Shown: positions 1 through 14,100, counted from the first letter of the stretch. The stretch: DNA of 64,000 bases from Lonicera japonica (GCA_021464415.1 CM038470.1:24825601-24889600), one strand, 5' to 3'. Notes: generated by a model not told the origin, from the letters alone. Made by a program: numbers and translations.

Positions 1-130
1 ATTTTTGCAGCTGGCGAGATTCGATTTGAGGAGCTTTCAGTCGAACCCACCGCTAGTCACCAAAGATTTTTGCACCTAACGTGATTCGAACTCACCGCTA
101 ATTTTAGTGTCGTGACCACTGAGCCACACA
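1..130 (-). repeat. SINE-like tRNA-derived relic
   Basis: Read on the minus strand, 130-84 resembles a tRNA-like promoter. A box-A-like stretch (TGGCTCAGTGGTCACG) is followed about 30 nt later by a box-B-like stretch (GAGTTCGAATC). A second box-B-like copy (GGGTTCGACT) lies near 35-45, so the piece may be a partial dimer. It is cut by the window edge and no target-site duplication can be seen, so the SINE assignment is tentative. Confidence 0.3.
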
Positions 131-146
131 TGGTGGTTTAAAATTA

Positions 147-422
147 GGGATATTTGGACTTTGCACCCCTTGTTTTAAATCATTTGACTTTGCACCCCAC
201 TGTTAACTAATTCTGTTAAGTTTCGTTAATTTGCACGTCAAATGTGGTGCAATATCAAATTAAAGGTCAAAATGTGGGGTGCAAAGTCCAAATATCCCAT
301 TTGTTTATTAATGAAACTTAACATAATTAGTTAACAGTGGGGTGCAAAGTCAAATGATTTAAAACATGGGGTGCAATCTCAAATTTGGAGTCCAAATGTG
401 GGGTGCAAAGTCCAAATATCCC
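147..422. mobile_element. Mutator-like MITE with 9-bp TSD
   Basis: The element has terminal inverted repeats: it starts GGGATATTTGGACTTTGCAC and ends with the reverse complement. It is flanked by a perfect 9-bp direct repeat TTAAAATTA (138-146 and 423-431). A 9-bp duplication is the mark of Mutator-superfamily insertion. The inside repeats the GGGGTGCAAAGTC motif in both orientations, so the whole 276 bp can fold on itself. There is no coding capacity, so it is non-autonomous. Confidence 0.8.
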
Positions 423-431
423 TTAAAATTA

Positions 432-3400
432 TAATCACAACTTCACATCTAAAATAATTTTTATCATACTTATTTGGTGGGTGGTTATTTTTTACAATTT
501 TAAAAATTCAACTTAAAATCAACTTTACTTTTACACTCCCCTAAATTTATTTCACTTTATTTTCTCTCTCTAAAAAAACTTTTAAAACACCGTAACTTTA
601 AATTTAAAAATCAAAATTAGATAAAAAATATATATTTGAAACATACTCGTCGAGATATATAAAATAAGATTCATTGTGATTATTTTTTGAAATTTTTTTA
701 TAAAATTTGTTAGTTGGTTAAAAAAATTCAAATAAAAACCAAATTCACTTTTTAATATACTTTTAAATTCAACCAAATACCAAATTTTTAAAACTTAATT
801 TAAAAATTCAATTCAATACATCAATCAAACATCACCAATTATATTTGAAGAGTCTGGGGAGTTTCACGTAAGGGTGATTTTATTTCTATCCACCAAATCT
901 TGCAATTAATCCACATTGTTAAGTTAATCCGCATTACATATTAAGTTAATCCGCGAGCGTGGATGAACTGGCAAAAAAATATTATGGATTTAATTTTATA
1001 AATATTATTTTAAATAATAATTTAATATGGACATATCTACTAAATTAATAAGTATAACCACTATAAAAATTTAGATGGATAAATTTTAATTAATTTTGCA
1101 GTAAAATAACAAAAACAAAATTTAACCCCTTTCCCCTTACGGTTTTAACGATTCTCCCGGTATCTTTTCTTCTTCTTCTTCATCCTATCACAAACCCTAG
1201 ATTAGTTTCATATTATTTAAATCACTAAATCTGTATTCCAACCTTAGAAACCCACACCCACAATTTCGAAAATCTTGAACTAATTTGGTTTTTGTATTAT
1301 GTAAGTCTAACTCACAATACAGAAGATTAAAAATTTAAATTATACCAAGTTTCTTATATCATGTCTAACTTTCAGACTAAATACTTATATTATTAATTAT
1401 AATGTTGGGGGTTCCAAAAGATTAATGAATAAAAAAATTGTAAATTACTGGACAAGGTTTATTTGCAACGCAAGCTGGAAAAGTTGGTCATCCCCTCTTA
1501 TATATGTATAATACACACTATATATACTTGGTCATTCTTTCACTCTATTTTTTTGTGTGTGTGTGTGAAAGAGAGAGAGAGAGAATGGCATCTATTCGAT
1601 CAACACAAGCGTAAAAGTAACCCTAAATCGTTCAAACTTTTTTAAACGTAAAGATGAATTTAATTAAAAGAAATTATATTTAGATTAGGAAAGTTAATTA
1701 AAAGGAATTATATTTAGATTAGGAATGTTAATAAAAAAAGAATCTAAAGTTATACAATTATAATTTAATTAAAATTGGTAGATATACTAATCAATTTTAA
1801 AAAGGGTAATTTTGTGAAACTTTATTTAAAATTTTCATAATTTAAGAGTGGATTAACCGAAAGATTTGGAGGATAGAAACAAAATCACCCGTAAATCTTT
1901 TCCTACTCCGTATAAGATAGATTGAAATATGGAAGGAAATTAAAAATGTAATCATGACACTTGGTATTAAATGTAATCATGACACTGATATGATAAGAAA
2001 AATCAAAGGATGAGTAGAAATGAAATATAATAAATATCTAAATTAAATATTTCCACACATAGATACATATCTCTTTGTGGGGATATATTATGAGATTTTT
2101 AATATATACTTTGCACAGACTAGAGTTAACGTGCCTTGGAAAAAAGGAAATTAAAATAATTGAAAAAACACCCAAAAGCCAAGTGGTGATTTATAAATTG
2201 CTAGTGATTTCAAAAATTAAAGTTCTTACCAATATTTACCTTTTCTCTCTCCACTTCTCGGAGAGGTTGCCCCAAAAAAAAAAGAAAAAAAAAGTCAGAT
2301 TCAATTCACCCTAACACACCTAAAGCATAAAATAATTAAAGCCAACTATTTAAAGTTCTTTTTAATCTTTTTGAAGATTTAAAAATATTAATTGTTGTTA
2401 TCTAACATTATCATTTTTTTTGTTTAATTATTATCATTATTATTTGTTTTTCTTGTTAACTTATTGAAAATTATGTTCAAAGCAAAGCAAAGCATCATTT
2501 TAAAATAAAGAAAAACAAATAAGAAGTATTAATTATATAGGTGGCCTTGAATTTGGTTATATTCTCATGGTCAATGCTTGTGGTCCCTAATAAATAAGAG
2601 GGTTTTAAGATAAATTAATTAGACTATCTTGATCAACATGGAGTGTGATAATTATCTTTTATGGACATACTTCCTATGAAATATTATAAAAAATAGATAA
2701 AATATTAAATTATTAACTAATTATATTAAAGTTGCAATAATACACTATATTTTGCCACTTTCAAAGCCCCCTTTATTTGTGGTCCATCAATTTTATTTTA
2801 CTTTTTTAATTTTTGTTTTTCTCTAGCAGGCAGCCAACCTTTTTTTAAGGGGGGGGAAAGTTTCACAAGAAATTTATCAGTTTGTTTTCCACAAGCAATT
2901 TAACTATAACCAAGAGAATATGATCAATTTTGTGAAACTAAGGAAATACATATGTAAAAGATTACTGCTCTTTATTTATTTATTTTATTCTTTTGCAATA
3001 TCAAAAATGAACTTCAAAAGATGCAAACTTAGATGCCGGGTCACCGACAATATATTATGAATATCTTAATTCTAACAGAATGGCCAATTTTAAAAGGATC
3101 TTGGGGAAGGATCAGTTGAGATGTAAGTTGGCCTAGATATCCTTAGCGTTAGGAAAAAAAAAGTTTAAATATGAATGATCTTTAAAACAAAGGGCAACAA
3201 AATCACACAAGTAAAACAAAAAAAAGAAGAAGATAATTACGTATATGTATATATATACATAAATACATATGGAAGGAATCTATAACAATTTATTTAATCA
3301 TCCATTTTCGTATGGGTCATTTGGTGATAAATAATTTGTATGTATGGATTAGAAGGACATTGATATAAACTTTTTTAACCGAAACTCATTTTTTGTCAAC

Positions 3401-5449
3401 TCCACATTTTTATGGACAAAAATGACGCTTTATCGGTATTTTTAATTTTCAAAATTTAAAATCCAATAAGATTACATTTACCTTCTTTCCAATAAAATGG
3501 AACAAAAATATATATTTTAAACACTACACACTAGTCATTTTTAGAATATTTATAAAGTTGAAAAAATTACAATAAAGATAATTAGAAATGCAAATTAGAA
3601 AATAATCTTTTACAATATTTTTCATAAATTCATATTTTTGCAATTAAACTCAGAAATTGAATTACAATTCATTTTATTTTAATTACAAGTAATTTTATTT
3701 TTTTTGTTAAATTCGTAATTTTTCACATAAATCTTTCTTGCAAATTTACAGTAAAATTTGTAAATTTCACTTCACGTTTGCAATGAAACTTTTACAATCC
3801 AATCTATATTTTTGCTGTTAAACTTGCAAATTTCACATAAAATTTTCTTGTAAACCGATAGTGAAATTTGTAATTTTCGTCTCAAGTTTGCAATGAAACT
3901 TTCAAAATTTTAATTAAAGTTTTGTAACTAGATTTTCAAAAAATAATTTTAATTTTGTAGAGAATTTTGGTGTTTTGCAATGAATCCAATAAAGATAGAA
4001 AAATAAATGCAAATTAGGGAATAATAGATGTAAAGAATATAATTAGCAATTAGTAAATAATTCTTGTTAGAAAATATTTTAAATCTACAATATATATTAA
4101 TATGGGTACATATGTTAAATGTCAGTGCAATTAATTCTAATTTTATCCTTAATAGTAGTTATGGTAATAAATTTTGTTGTTATTGTATTAAAATATTGTA
4201 TAATAGATTTTTCAAAAAAATATGATTATATAAAAAAAATTTCTTACATTTTCCCTTTCTTATTGGTACAAGTAAAAATGCAAAAAATACAATTACCAGC
4301 AGCACCACCAACTCCTTGTGATAAGAAACATTAAATAAAATTCCCCCCCTTTTCTTTCTTTTTTTACGCCTCTTTAAACAATGAAAATCCTTTGACTCGT
4401 GGAATGTGAAATCAAAACTAATTCAACCACCCACCAAAGTACATCATCAAATCATCAATATAATATAACTTTGTTGTCATTACTTTCATATTTTTCAATC
4501 AGATATAGATACTTCCGTTTTATTTGAAAATACAATGATTATTTACAATTGTTTGGTCTTTTACATGTATACCCTCCTCTCTTGTAATAAGTTAAGAGTT
4601 TCTAATTTCTTTTTTGGGTCGTCAAAGTTAAGGATTTTGTTTTTTGTTTTGTAGCATCATCGATCGATCAATATATCAATTTTACAATATTAGAAGTTTA
4701 TTAATTGTTTACTTTAATTTTATGATCTTTTATCGCAAAATATTTCTATTTTCTAAACTTGCATTGAAAGGATAGTTATTCTCATTTAAAAAATTAGTTG
4801 TCCTAAGCACAAATATTTCATGTAGAAATAAGTTTATTATTTTTATTTATTGAAGTACCTACTGTAATTATTTTAATAAATGCATATTGGAAAGAGAAGG
4901 GGAAAGATTGAAAGAAAAGATAGAAAGTTGGGAAGCAACATGTGAGACCCATTAGTGAAATTCATGTAATATATACCTATAATAACATATTGGATCAAAA
5001 GCAATTAAATTTCTAGAAGACAAAACTTCAATAATTAATATTTTGTGAAATTAACTTGGTGTAGGTCCTCGGTACTCATATTTTATTATATTTATATTAG
5101 ATTTGTACGACACACTTGGTGTAGATAATAATAAAAAAGTTGTTTATAAGTCATAACTATCAATATTTTTCAAAAGGTAATAATATGATCAAATTTTTCA
5201 CCCATTTACTTTGAATATATATATATATATATATTAAATTTGTCTTTTCTTCATATTGTCTGAGCTGTTCAAACTTTCTTTTTTAAATACGAAAATAATA
5301 TTGTTAAGAGTAATAATTGTGTTAGACTTTGTCACCTCATTTTTTGTTATTTTTAACATTGACATAAAACTTAATTAAAAGTGTTCTAGCAAGCATGAGC
5401 ACGGTTAATAGGAACATTGTAGTACCCCACTCGACCACTTTATAATATA
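432..5449. other. AT-rich intergenic DNA, no gene seen
   Basis: About 5 kb of AT-rich sequence in which I see no host exon, RNA gene or well-bounded transposon. It holds a (GT)n/(GA)n microsatellite near 1,554-1,583, A-rich tracts near 2,274-2,294, an (AT)n tract near 5,216-5,234 and the tandem duplication at 3,721-3,940. The short open frames here have low-complexity translations and match no family I know. Confidence 0.55.
3721..3940. repeat. Two-copy tandem repeat, ~110-bp unit
   Basis: TTTCACATAA starts at 3,721 and again at 3,831, and the next ~100 bp run in parallel. Both copies carry a GTTTGCAATGAAACTTT segment at the same offset. The copies are diverged, and a third weaker copy may lie just upstream. 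No function is apparent. Confidence 0.55.
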
Positions 5450-5679
5450 TTAGTTTAGAAATACATTTTACGTGTGTGCAATATAATATTTTATAATTTT
5501 TTTGATTAAAAATATATAATTATGTTTGGTTCAGTGATTATTAGATGTGCTATCATGCATGAGTTTAAATCCCCACTTTATAATTATTTTACACTGATTT
5601 CTGATATGATATGAGAGGGGTGATTTAATAATTTCATGTACATACGAAAAATCCTGCTAAGCTTAATATATACTATAGA
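5450..5679 (-). mobile_element. Degenerate Helitron-like fragment
   Basis: The layout matches small plant Helitrons read on the minus strand: a degraded CTAG end followed by an ACGTGTGTGCA hairpin-like stretch on the left, and TATATACTATAGA on the right, which reads TCTATAGTATATA on the minus strand. The inside has a weak tRNA-like stretch. The ends are mutated and the call rests on similarity to the better-bounded copy at 17,219. Confidence 0.3.
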
Positions 5680-5718
5680 TAATACATACATGTATATATA
5701 TAGTATAATAAAAACATA

Positions 5719-5943
5719 CTAGTTTCGAGACACACTTTGCACGTGTAGTAAAATATTTAACAAGTTGTCACATTAGAAACATATAATTTTATTTGGTCAC
5801 ATGGTAATAAAATGAGTTCTTTATGCTAAGGTCATGGGTTCCATTAGCATTATTTTTACTATAATTTTCGACTCAAAAAGGGTAATATTGTCATTTTTGA
5901 AACGTGCCAGAACTATGTCATCACCCTTAATATATAGTATAGT
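5719..5943 (-). mobile_element. Helitron-like non-autonomous element
   Basis: The left end begins A|CTAGTTTCGAG and is followed by TTTGCACGTGT. The right end is TTAATATATAGTATAG. On the minus strand this gives a TATACTATATATTAA start and a CTAG finish, the known plan of short plant Helitrons. The 5' TC dinucleotide is mutated here. It has the same inner organisation as the neighbouring 5,450-5,679 piece, so the two may be tandem insertions of one family. Confidence 0.4.
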
Positions 5944-7369
5944 TAATGAGGTAGAGGGTATAATTGACCCACTAAAATTCTTAAAAGAGAAAAAAAAAAA
6001 AACGAAGAAGAAGAAGAAGGAAAGAAAGAAAAAATAAGTGGGGTCAACTTTCAAGTGAAATTAGAATCATTTTAAGCATAGATGTTAAGGAATAATAACA
6101 TTGGTACCTTATTAAGCACCAATAACTAATTGTTTCATAATTAACCACAGTGAAGAAAATTCCTAACTATGCCGCCACGGTTGATAAGGAACTATTATTT
6201 TGACAATAATCTCGCTTTTAATAATATAGCTCTCTAGTTTGGGGGTCAATTTTCAAGCTTGAGTTTTTTTTTTCTTTTTTCATAAAAAGATGTTTAAGTC
6301 ATTGCAGGATATATATACCATAGACTACATATATGCGTACATATTAATTTTGTTTTTCTTAGTAATTCTATATGAACATAAAAATATAATATATTAATGT
6401 GTTAATTACTCATTATTTAGAATAAAATATAATATGGTTCTCTTAACCAATATATGTAGACACATTGATATGTTAATTTTTTATGTTTATATATAATTTT
6501 TTTTTGTGTACTATCATTATGCATACGAATTATTAACAATAATTATTTCTAAATATATTAAAGATAGAATATTATCGTTAAAAGATTGATTAATATACAA
6601 GTTACATGTGCCAAAGATGGACATTCTAATAATTTGCAATAAGGCCAAGCAAAATAAATAAATAAAATGTTCACAAAGAAATTTGACTCCTTTAGGGCAT
6701 ATGCAACCTATTCCTCATAGTTTTCTTATATTTTAGAAGATTTAAAATATATATATATATATATATATATATTTAAAGAGAAGCTCTTCAATAGTTAATT
6801 TTATTTTCCCATATTTAAAGAAAACCTTAGGAAAGAATGCTCTTGATTCATATTTTTGGTTTTTCCTTAAATATGGGAATAAAAGTGCCATTAATCAAAA
6901 TTTGCTTTGAAAAACTATTTGAAGACCTCTATCTATTTTCTACATTGGAAAATTACAGTAAACCCCTTTATGGTTTATCAAATTTACTGGTTACCCCTTT
7001 ATAAAATTTTACCTGATAATTGACCCCTCTAACTATTTAAATCTCAGAAATCGGTTATTTTGTTATGATGCCGTTAATTTTCTTTTAAAGGGCAAATCCT
7101 CTATTAGTCAACTTGTAGTTGACCGTCATAGAAGACAGTGCTTGCCTAACAAAACTAGAATTGATGTGATCCAACTTAGCTCTCTATTCAATTTAACCAA
7201 GGAGCCTAGTGGGTTCTGTGAGAATCTGCAAATGCGGCCCCCAAGTCTTAATCCCATGTGTGGGGGTCTGAAACGTCGGAAAGGATTCCGTCGCTCCATT
7301 TGCTATAATTGGTTGATATTTCATATCGGGTGTCCCTTTATCCTATTTCTAGATGCAAAATGATTCATT
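5944..7369. other. AT-rich intergenic DNA
   Basis: No gene is visible. It contains purine-rich low-complexity DNA at 5,990-6,036 (AAG/GAA repeats, whose translations are Lys/Glu-rich or Phe-rich on the other strand and not real proteins) and an (AT)n microsatellite at 6,747-6,772. Near 6,805-6,885 a pair of inverted copies of CCCATATTTAAAGAAAACC / GGTTTTTCCTTAAATATGGG could form a hairpin. Confidence 0.5.
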
Positions 7370-8890
7370 CAGAGTCGCTAGTACGTTTTACAAGAAAACG
7401 GACAAAAAGTTATGTAAGAGGAAATGTTACAGATAAGCCTTTCTCTACACATTTGTCTACGAAACAGAGGATTTTATAAGGTTCGAAAACTATATTACGG
7501 ATTGGGAAAGTGTTAAGCACCCGTTTTGTCCTTTCGGTCTCTAGTGGTCTTTATATGTTTATTTTATGTTGAAAAACTTGGATGTCTTTACTGATAGTTT
7601 ACTAATTCTTTAAATAAAAACCTTAATTTGGGGAAAAACAGGGAAATGGATAAAAAAACATTTGTGTTCTGTGATCCGACTGTTTTTGGTTTTGAGAATG
7701 CAATACAAATGACAAAGCTTTACGTTTTGGAAAGAGAGATTCCAGTATTATTTCCTCAGATAATAATGTTGGTTTTTTTCTTATTTGATTACTTTGGAAA
7801 CGTCTGGATCTTATCGGAACTAATTTAATATGGAATTGAACTAATTGAGGAGAATTCTATCTGATATCGCAGTTTATGGGGAAGACGGGACATGACCAAC
7901 ATTAATTCATAAGTAAGTTTCATCGGTCCGAATTTTGAAAACCTAATTTTAACCAGGCGACAATGTTCTTACTTTTTTTGTTTTGCAAATGATTTTATCA
8001 GAGTTTTTGCTTTGAGAACAGTAGACTATTTTATAACTTGGTAATAAGTTTATTCAAATAAAATGTGGACGGAATAACAGAAATAAAACAAGTACACATA
8101 TATCTAATTTTAAACACCAGAAGAGAATTTATTTACATTCTCGACGAGAATAATAATAAGAGAGAAAATATAATACGACAGAGAGATTTTTGGCGATAAT
8201 AATATTTTTTTTCTTCAGATATTTTCGAGAATTCGATTGTAGAAGTGTGACACGCTAAGTGTTGAGAATAGATTTGATAATTCTTCAGAAATAAGACGAT
8301 CGTAGAATATACTTGATAAAATACTAGAAAATCAGATATAATAATAGGATTTTCAGATTCCAAAAAGCTATCTTTCTACCCTTGGGGGTGTTGGCCTATT
8401 TATAGAGCTTGTGAGGGATTATCGCACGACATTTCTCCAAAAAAGGAAAATGTCATGCAACATTTGGGATAATGTCGTGCGACAAACGGCTGGAATGACC
8501 CTTCTGACAGGTTGATTTGTCAGAAAGTGGTTGGTCTGTGTTCGGGAAACTTCTTGCGCGATATAACAAAGATTGTCGCGCAATAATCCCCCTTAGAAAC
8601 AAGTTTGTTTGGCCAACAAAACCCTTCGGGGCAGTTTTTGGTGCTCGGGTGGGGCCCGGACTCCAAAAATTATATTTTTCGATAGTTGTTAGGGATCTTG
8701 TGGGAGCCATGGATTGGGATGTCTATAGGTTTATAAATGAAAACTCGATAATGTTCATGTTGAAGGATTGGGCATGGAAGTTTGAAGGGAAATTCAATAA
8801 AGTGTTTGTTCTTAGAGTTATAAAGAAATGGAGGTTTCAGAAAAGTTATGGAATGAAGGATTGTAAGCTCTTTGGTTTGAGATAATCGGT
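7370..8890 (-). mobile_element. Relic of an LTR retrotransposon (Gypsy-like leader and LTR)
   Basis: On the minus strand, a canonical TATA box (CTATAAATAGG) lies inside 8,393-8,408. About 0.9-1 kb beyond it, at 7,370-7,560, is a leader-like stretch with an AGCGACTCTGA motif and a GTGCTTAACACTTTCCCAATC-type block. Both resemble the untranslated leaders of plant Gypsy elements, from general knowledge of that group. No gag or pol frame survives, I could not delimit a second LTR, and the open frames at 8,453-8,885 match no protein I recognise. Treat this as a probable fragment. Confidence 0.35.
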
Positions 8891-9965
8891 CATGGTGGCC
8901 GTGCGTGTTTGAGCATGATTTTTAGTTTGCTTATATTCTAAGACTCCTATATTATTTCCTTAATTATTTAAGAGTTTATTTTAGTTATCTTATTTCATTA
9001 TTCATTAGGAATTAGGTTAGTAGTTTTCTTCTTGAATAAGTTTTCTTATTATTTATTATTATTTTTCTTATTGTATTAGGAATATTTTAGGAGTTATTAT
9101 TTTTTTTTTTTAAGTAGAATTAGTTTATTTATTGTAATATGATTCTATAATTTTGTTTCTCCTATTTAAATGAGTTCTTTTCATTGTATTAATTGGAAAT
9201 TTTGATGATTAATAATATTGAGAGTTTTCTCTTTGTATTATCTAAGAACATGTTGAATTAATTAATTCAATTGTTCTTGACTTATCAATCAATTCCTTAC
9301 TTCGATCATACCAATGTTCACGCTTCTTTAAGCGTTAGGTTGATGTTTTCACCTTTCATCTCTTTCGACGAATTCCAAAGTTCTAGTATGTTTATAGACT
9401 ATGGGTCAAGGATCCATTAGCCTGACTAGGAAAGACGATTCGGGATCGCGTCAAGAATAATGGAAACCCAAATTCATACCCATTTTCTAAGAGCATTTTC
9501 AATGTAATTATGAATTGGATGGAAATAAGATACTACGTAAGATTGATAGATAATGAACTAAAAAAATGTTCTCTAATATAACAATTTATAATAACAATAA
9601 AGATGATGTGGTAAAAAAGAAAATAGACATTGTAAGGATGACCTTTTATTTGTAGAGGGTTTCTTAGATAATATCTTAATATCACATCATCATTTTTTCT
9701 ACTTACTTTTCTTTTTTAAGCTTTCAAATATCTTAATTATAATTTTATAATCTATTTATTAATAAAAGTTACACATTAAAAAAGTATTCAACAAGACCTA
9801 TCAAACAAGACCTATTTTACATATAAAATTGTTAATTTATCTTTTATGAATTTATTAATAGACAATTTCTTGGACAATCTCATTGTAGATGATTTTTATA
9901 AGATTTGTTCATTAAGAGATTTTTTTTATGTCATATAAAAAAGACATGCAGACATGCTTCCATGT
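8891..9965. other. Repeat-like AT-rich DNA
   Basis: No gene is visible. Positions 8,930-9,480 are rich in TTATT runs and end in sequence of more balanced base composition, which looks like old retrotransposon material without clear ends. Positions 9,488-9,905 carry loosely inverted ends (AGAGCATTTTCAATG on the left, CAATCTCATTGTAGATG on the right) that may mark a degenerate MITE. Confidence 0.3.
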
Positions 9966-9973
9966 TTATCGTT

Positions 9974-11125
9974 CAAGGCCAGCCCTGGGCATAGGCGAGC
10001 CAAGCTGCTTAGGGCCCCAACTCACCAAGGTCCCCAACTTTTTTGGCTCCTTTTGTATATATGTGCATATTGTTGTTATTAATTACAAGCTAGTATTTGA
10101 CATTCAATATAATCATTATGTATAGCTTTGTTCTTGTAGAAGATACTCACTTAAGAGCTAATTTGAGGTGTTGGTCTTAAGTTCGAATCCTAACAGTTGA
10201 GTACATATTTTGTCTCTTAAGTGTACCGCTAATTAAACTAAACCTAATATTTCTTTTAGTTTTTGTTTTGAATGAATTCTATCTATCTATCTTTCTTTCT
10301 TTTTTATTTTTTTATAAAACTCTATATTTTAGTTTTTGTTTTAACTAATTTTATATGACTAAGAAACTTTAATTATTCTTTTTATAATTTTTCAAATATT
10401 TGAGCATATCTTTATTTTCTTTTAAATGCTTAAGCATGCTCAACCGCCAATTATTTATTTTTAATGTATGCTTAAGCCTGAGTGCCCAATCACTAATTAA
10501 AATAAACCTATACTAATCTTCCGTATTCACAACACTTTCTCTGATTTCTCTTTTCATATTGAGTTGATTTTTGGTAAGCTTTTTTTCTTTTTTCTTTTTG
10601 TAAAATAAAATTCTATTTTTTAGTTTTTGTTTTGACTAAATTTTTTATGACTAAGAATTTTAATTACTCCTTTTATAATTTTTCAAATGCCATTGCTATA
10701 TAGTTTTTTTTTATGAAAAATGATAACTTGTGCCTTTATATGTTAAGTATATTATGAATAGAAAGAATAATCTCATGTATGAGAATACGTTCCTTATTAA
10801 ATGCGTATTTAATTTTTTTTGTGACTATAAACAGGTTGTTAACATGACCCATTATTGGTGTATATGAATACAAAGGGACTTGAAAAAAATAAAATAAATT
10901 ATTTGTTAGCTTTCTTTAACTCGATCTTAAGTTAATTCTTCTTCCTTTTTTGTTTTTTTTAACAAAGTTTTCGAACTAGTTAGCACATCTCTTTCTTTAA
11001 ATTCTCTATATATTTTAATTATTTGACTCATGGTGATTTTCTCTGTTGCAAGTTTGTTGGTATACTTATATTACACAATTATAAAAAAACACAAAAAGGC
11101 CCCTCAAAACTCAGGGTTGGCCTTG
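9974..11125. mobile_element. Non-autonomous hAT element (1.15 kb)
   Basis: The ends are inverted repeats: CAAGGCCAGCCCTG on the left, and CAGGGTTGGCCTTG on the right, which reads CAAGGCCAACCCTG on the other strand (13 of 14 match). The flanks are TTATCGTT (9,966-9,973) and TCATCGTT (11,126-11,133), an 8-bp duplication with one mismatch, as expected for hAT. The inside is AT-rich, holds an internal near-duplicate (CTTTTAGTTTTTGTTTT-type blocks) and a SINE-like stretch near 10,140-10,200, and has no transposase. Confidence 0.7.
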
Positions 11126-11133
11126 TCATCGTT

Positions 11134-14100
11134 AATAAGTATTCAATTTGTTTTTACATTGGAGGTGCTCTAACATTCAAGATTTAAAGGATTCAATCAC
11201 TGCCACCTTAAATGGATACTATGGTCATTACAGCCAAAACTTCTGTTATGTGCATTTACATTATTCAAAATCTGTAAACTCACTACTAGTGATACATAGT
11301 TATTTTTTGCAACAATTAAGGATATTAATCTTACTAAAAATAATATATATATAGATATAAATGTTGAGAATGATACATATGTAATAATTCGAAGAAAGGA
11401 AGAGGTGATTTAGAGAGAGAAAGAGTGCACATGAAGATCGAAGAAGATAATAATTAAACCTCTTGGTCCAGTGGTATAAGGTTGTTATTGGGATAATCTT
11501 GTGGTTGATTTAGTACTCCAAAAGTTGATTCTCAGTGTTGTCTAAATAATGCTTGCCCAGCGGTAACCACCTACCGCTTGTAGAGATTATAGTTGAGGTA
11601 CGCTAAAATTGGTTCGGACACCTCGTGAGATAACCATCAAACTAAAATATAGCTAAGTGCTTCAATGAATATATATATTTTTTTACTTAAGGCCACGTGA
11701 TAATATTTGTTTGAATTTTTATCTATTTTTTTAACAGGCCAAATTTAAGTGTTAAAAGGTCATATTGTAAATAGATTTATTGTAGTGTAAAATAGTATAA
11801 GAGGGTGATCCGATTACTCGATACACTACATAGTGATTTAATGTATTTTTCTCTTTCTCAAATTTGAGAAATTATGGTGACTCTTTAAATATATAAAAAA
11901 AAATATTTTAAAAAAAGGAATAGTTTGAATGATTATTTGTAAAGTTTTTCTCCAAATTTAAGTCAAGGAACTGATACAAAGGAATATTGAAGTTAAGTTT
12001 ACATGTATAATTACATCCCCATCTGCCTTGTCGTTTTTGTAGATATCATTATGTGTAGGTAGGTCATAAAAATTTGCAATTTATGTAAAGTAATGATGGG
12101 AGAAGTAAAATATTATGTCATAATTTATTTTTTAACCACATAATCCCAAAAGACACTTTTGAAAAAGGACATTTTTTTTTTGATAAATTGGGGTTGCTTG
12201 GTGCACTGGATTAATTCTCTTAATCAGAAATAAGTATCCATGCTCGGACTATAAATAGTTGTTTATGTTGTAATAATTTAATATTTTATACGCAATAAAT
12301 TTATGCTATCAATATAATGAAAATTATTCACTACATAAAATTTCCCTCATAAAGAAAGAAACAAGAAATTTTATAATTTTATGTCACATGCGAATGACAT
12401 TCCGATCCCTTTATATTATTATTATTATTATGTACTCTATTTATCTTTCATTAAAAATTCGATTATCTTTAACTTTCACAATATTTAAGAATGCTAATTT
12501 TTTCACAATTCTTGGCATAAAACAAAATTTGTTTCTTAACTTAAGTTTTTCTGCATTAATTATTTTTAGAAGAAATAATGGATTTTTAATTTCAGCAACA
12601 AGTATTCGGACTTTTAATTTGGGACATAGATAATATATATATATATATATATATATTTAATATTTACCAATAATAATCTCTTTTTTGGAGCTTAGTTGGA
12701 TAGTAAAAAAGTAAAGAGATTGATTGGTTTTTATTCTTTTATTTTGGAAATTGAACTTTTGACTAACAATTTTTTTTTAAATAACATAAAAAATAACAGA
12801 TAGGACTGTTTGGTTAAAATAAAATATGTACATTACTAGAAACACTTGCAATATTTGGTCCTAAAGTTCCTATTACATTATTTTTTTAATATATGCTGAT
12901 TAAAAATAGTGTAACATCATCTCTATTAATCTTTTCAAAATTATAAACAAAACTTTGATACTTTAATCTAGATATTCATCATATTTTCATAAAATTTACT
13001 ACATCTATATACTCGATTTATCACATCTGAAATTTAAAATTAAAACTTATTTCAAAAGAACATATGATTTTATGAAATTGTGAAAATATTGCATATCTTC
13101 CTACCCCAAATTAAAAAAAAATGACTCATATGGTCATACATGCGTTACATTTACACTTATATCCTCTCTTTCAATCAATTTTCAATTAATCTTTGAATTT
13201 AAATATTTTTGATGCACTCTTACCCTTGCTTTCTTGCACGCTCCTTAAACTCAGTTGAACCAACAAGTGACTTTAACTCCACTCAGGAGCAAAAGTGCAA
13301 TTAGCATATCTATAATATAAGAAAACTAAAATGTTGAAGAATATTAGAATACTAACTTATGTAAGATCAATTTATTTATAAAATTAGTAAATTTACATTT
13401 GAAGTCTTTTGTAATTTATGTTAAGATGCTAAATTACAAATGTTTAAGTTTTCTATGCAAAACTATTATACTATTTTTAATTTTTGAAATGAACAAAAAC
13501 TCGAAATAAAGTAGTATTAAAATTTATAAAATAATGTATTATGTTGACAAAACTAAAATTACTTCAAAAAAATCAGTGCCCTAAGTATAAAATTGTGCAT
13601 TTGGCAGATGGACTGTATTTTCATCTTTCATCCGCTAAGTCAAGTAGAAATGTTGTTGTGTTTGTTAGTAGGTCTGTTCATTAATGCAATAATAGTACTT
13701 TTCATTTTGAATATGTGAAAAAGGACTAAGGAGGATAATATTGAGAAATTTTAAAAAGAATAAATTAAAAATACATTTCCCATTTTAACCTTCTGGTTTC
13801 TTTTTGCATACTTTGTCTTTATTTGGTTCCACAATATATCAACTTTATTATGCACAAACAAGAAATTTAGCTACTTAATTTTTAATACAAACCACCATAC
13901 CAGTTGTATTTAGTTGGCAAACCTACCATTAAAGTCAGTTGATATTTTCTTTTAGTTAAAATAATTAATATTTTAATTTGTTGTATCAATTGAAATTTTC
14001 AAATTAAAGATATTAATTAATTTGGCAAACACAATATCTAGTACTTTATAAATACAGATATGTTATAATATCTTTGCATATACGTATATATAATAATATT

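Noticed and set aside
5834..6054. Paired open frames with Lys-rich and Phe-rich ends
   Set aside because: Both arise from an A/G-rich low-complexity tract read on opposite strands.
8453..8885. 122-codon open frame near the LTR-like promoter
   Set aside because: It matches no gag, pol or host family I know, and the flanks look like LTR sequence. Not supported as a gene.
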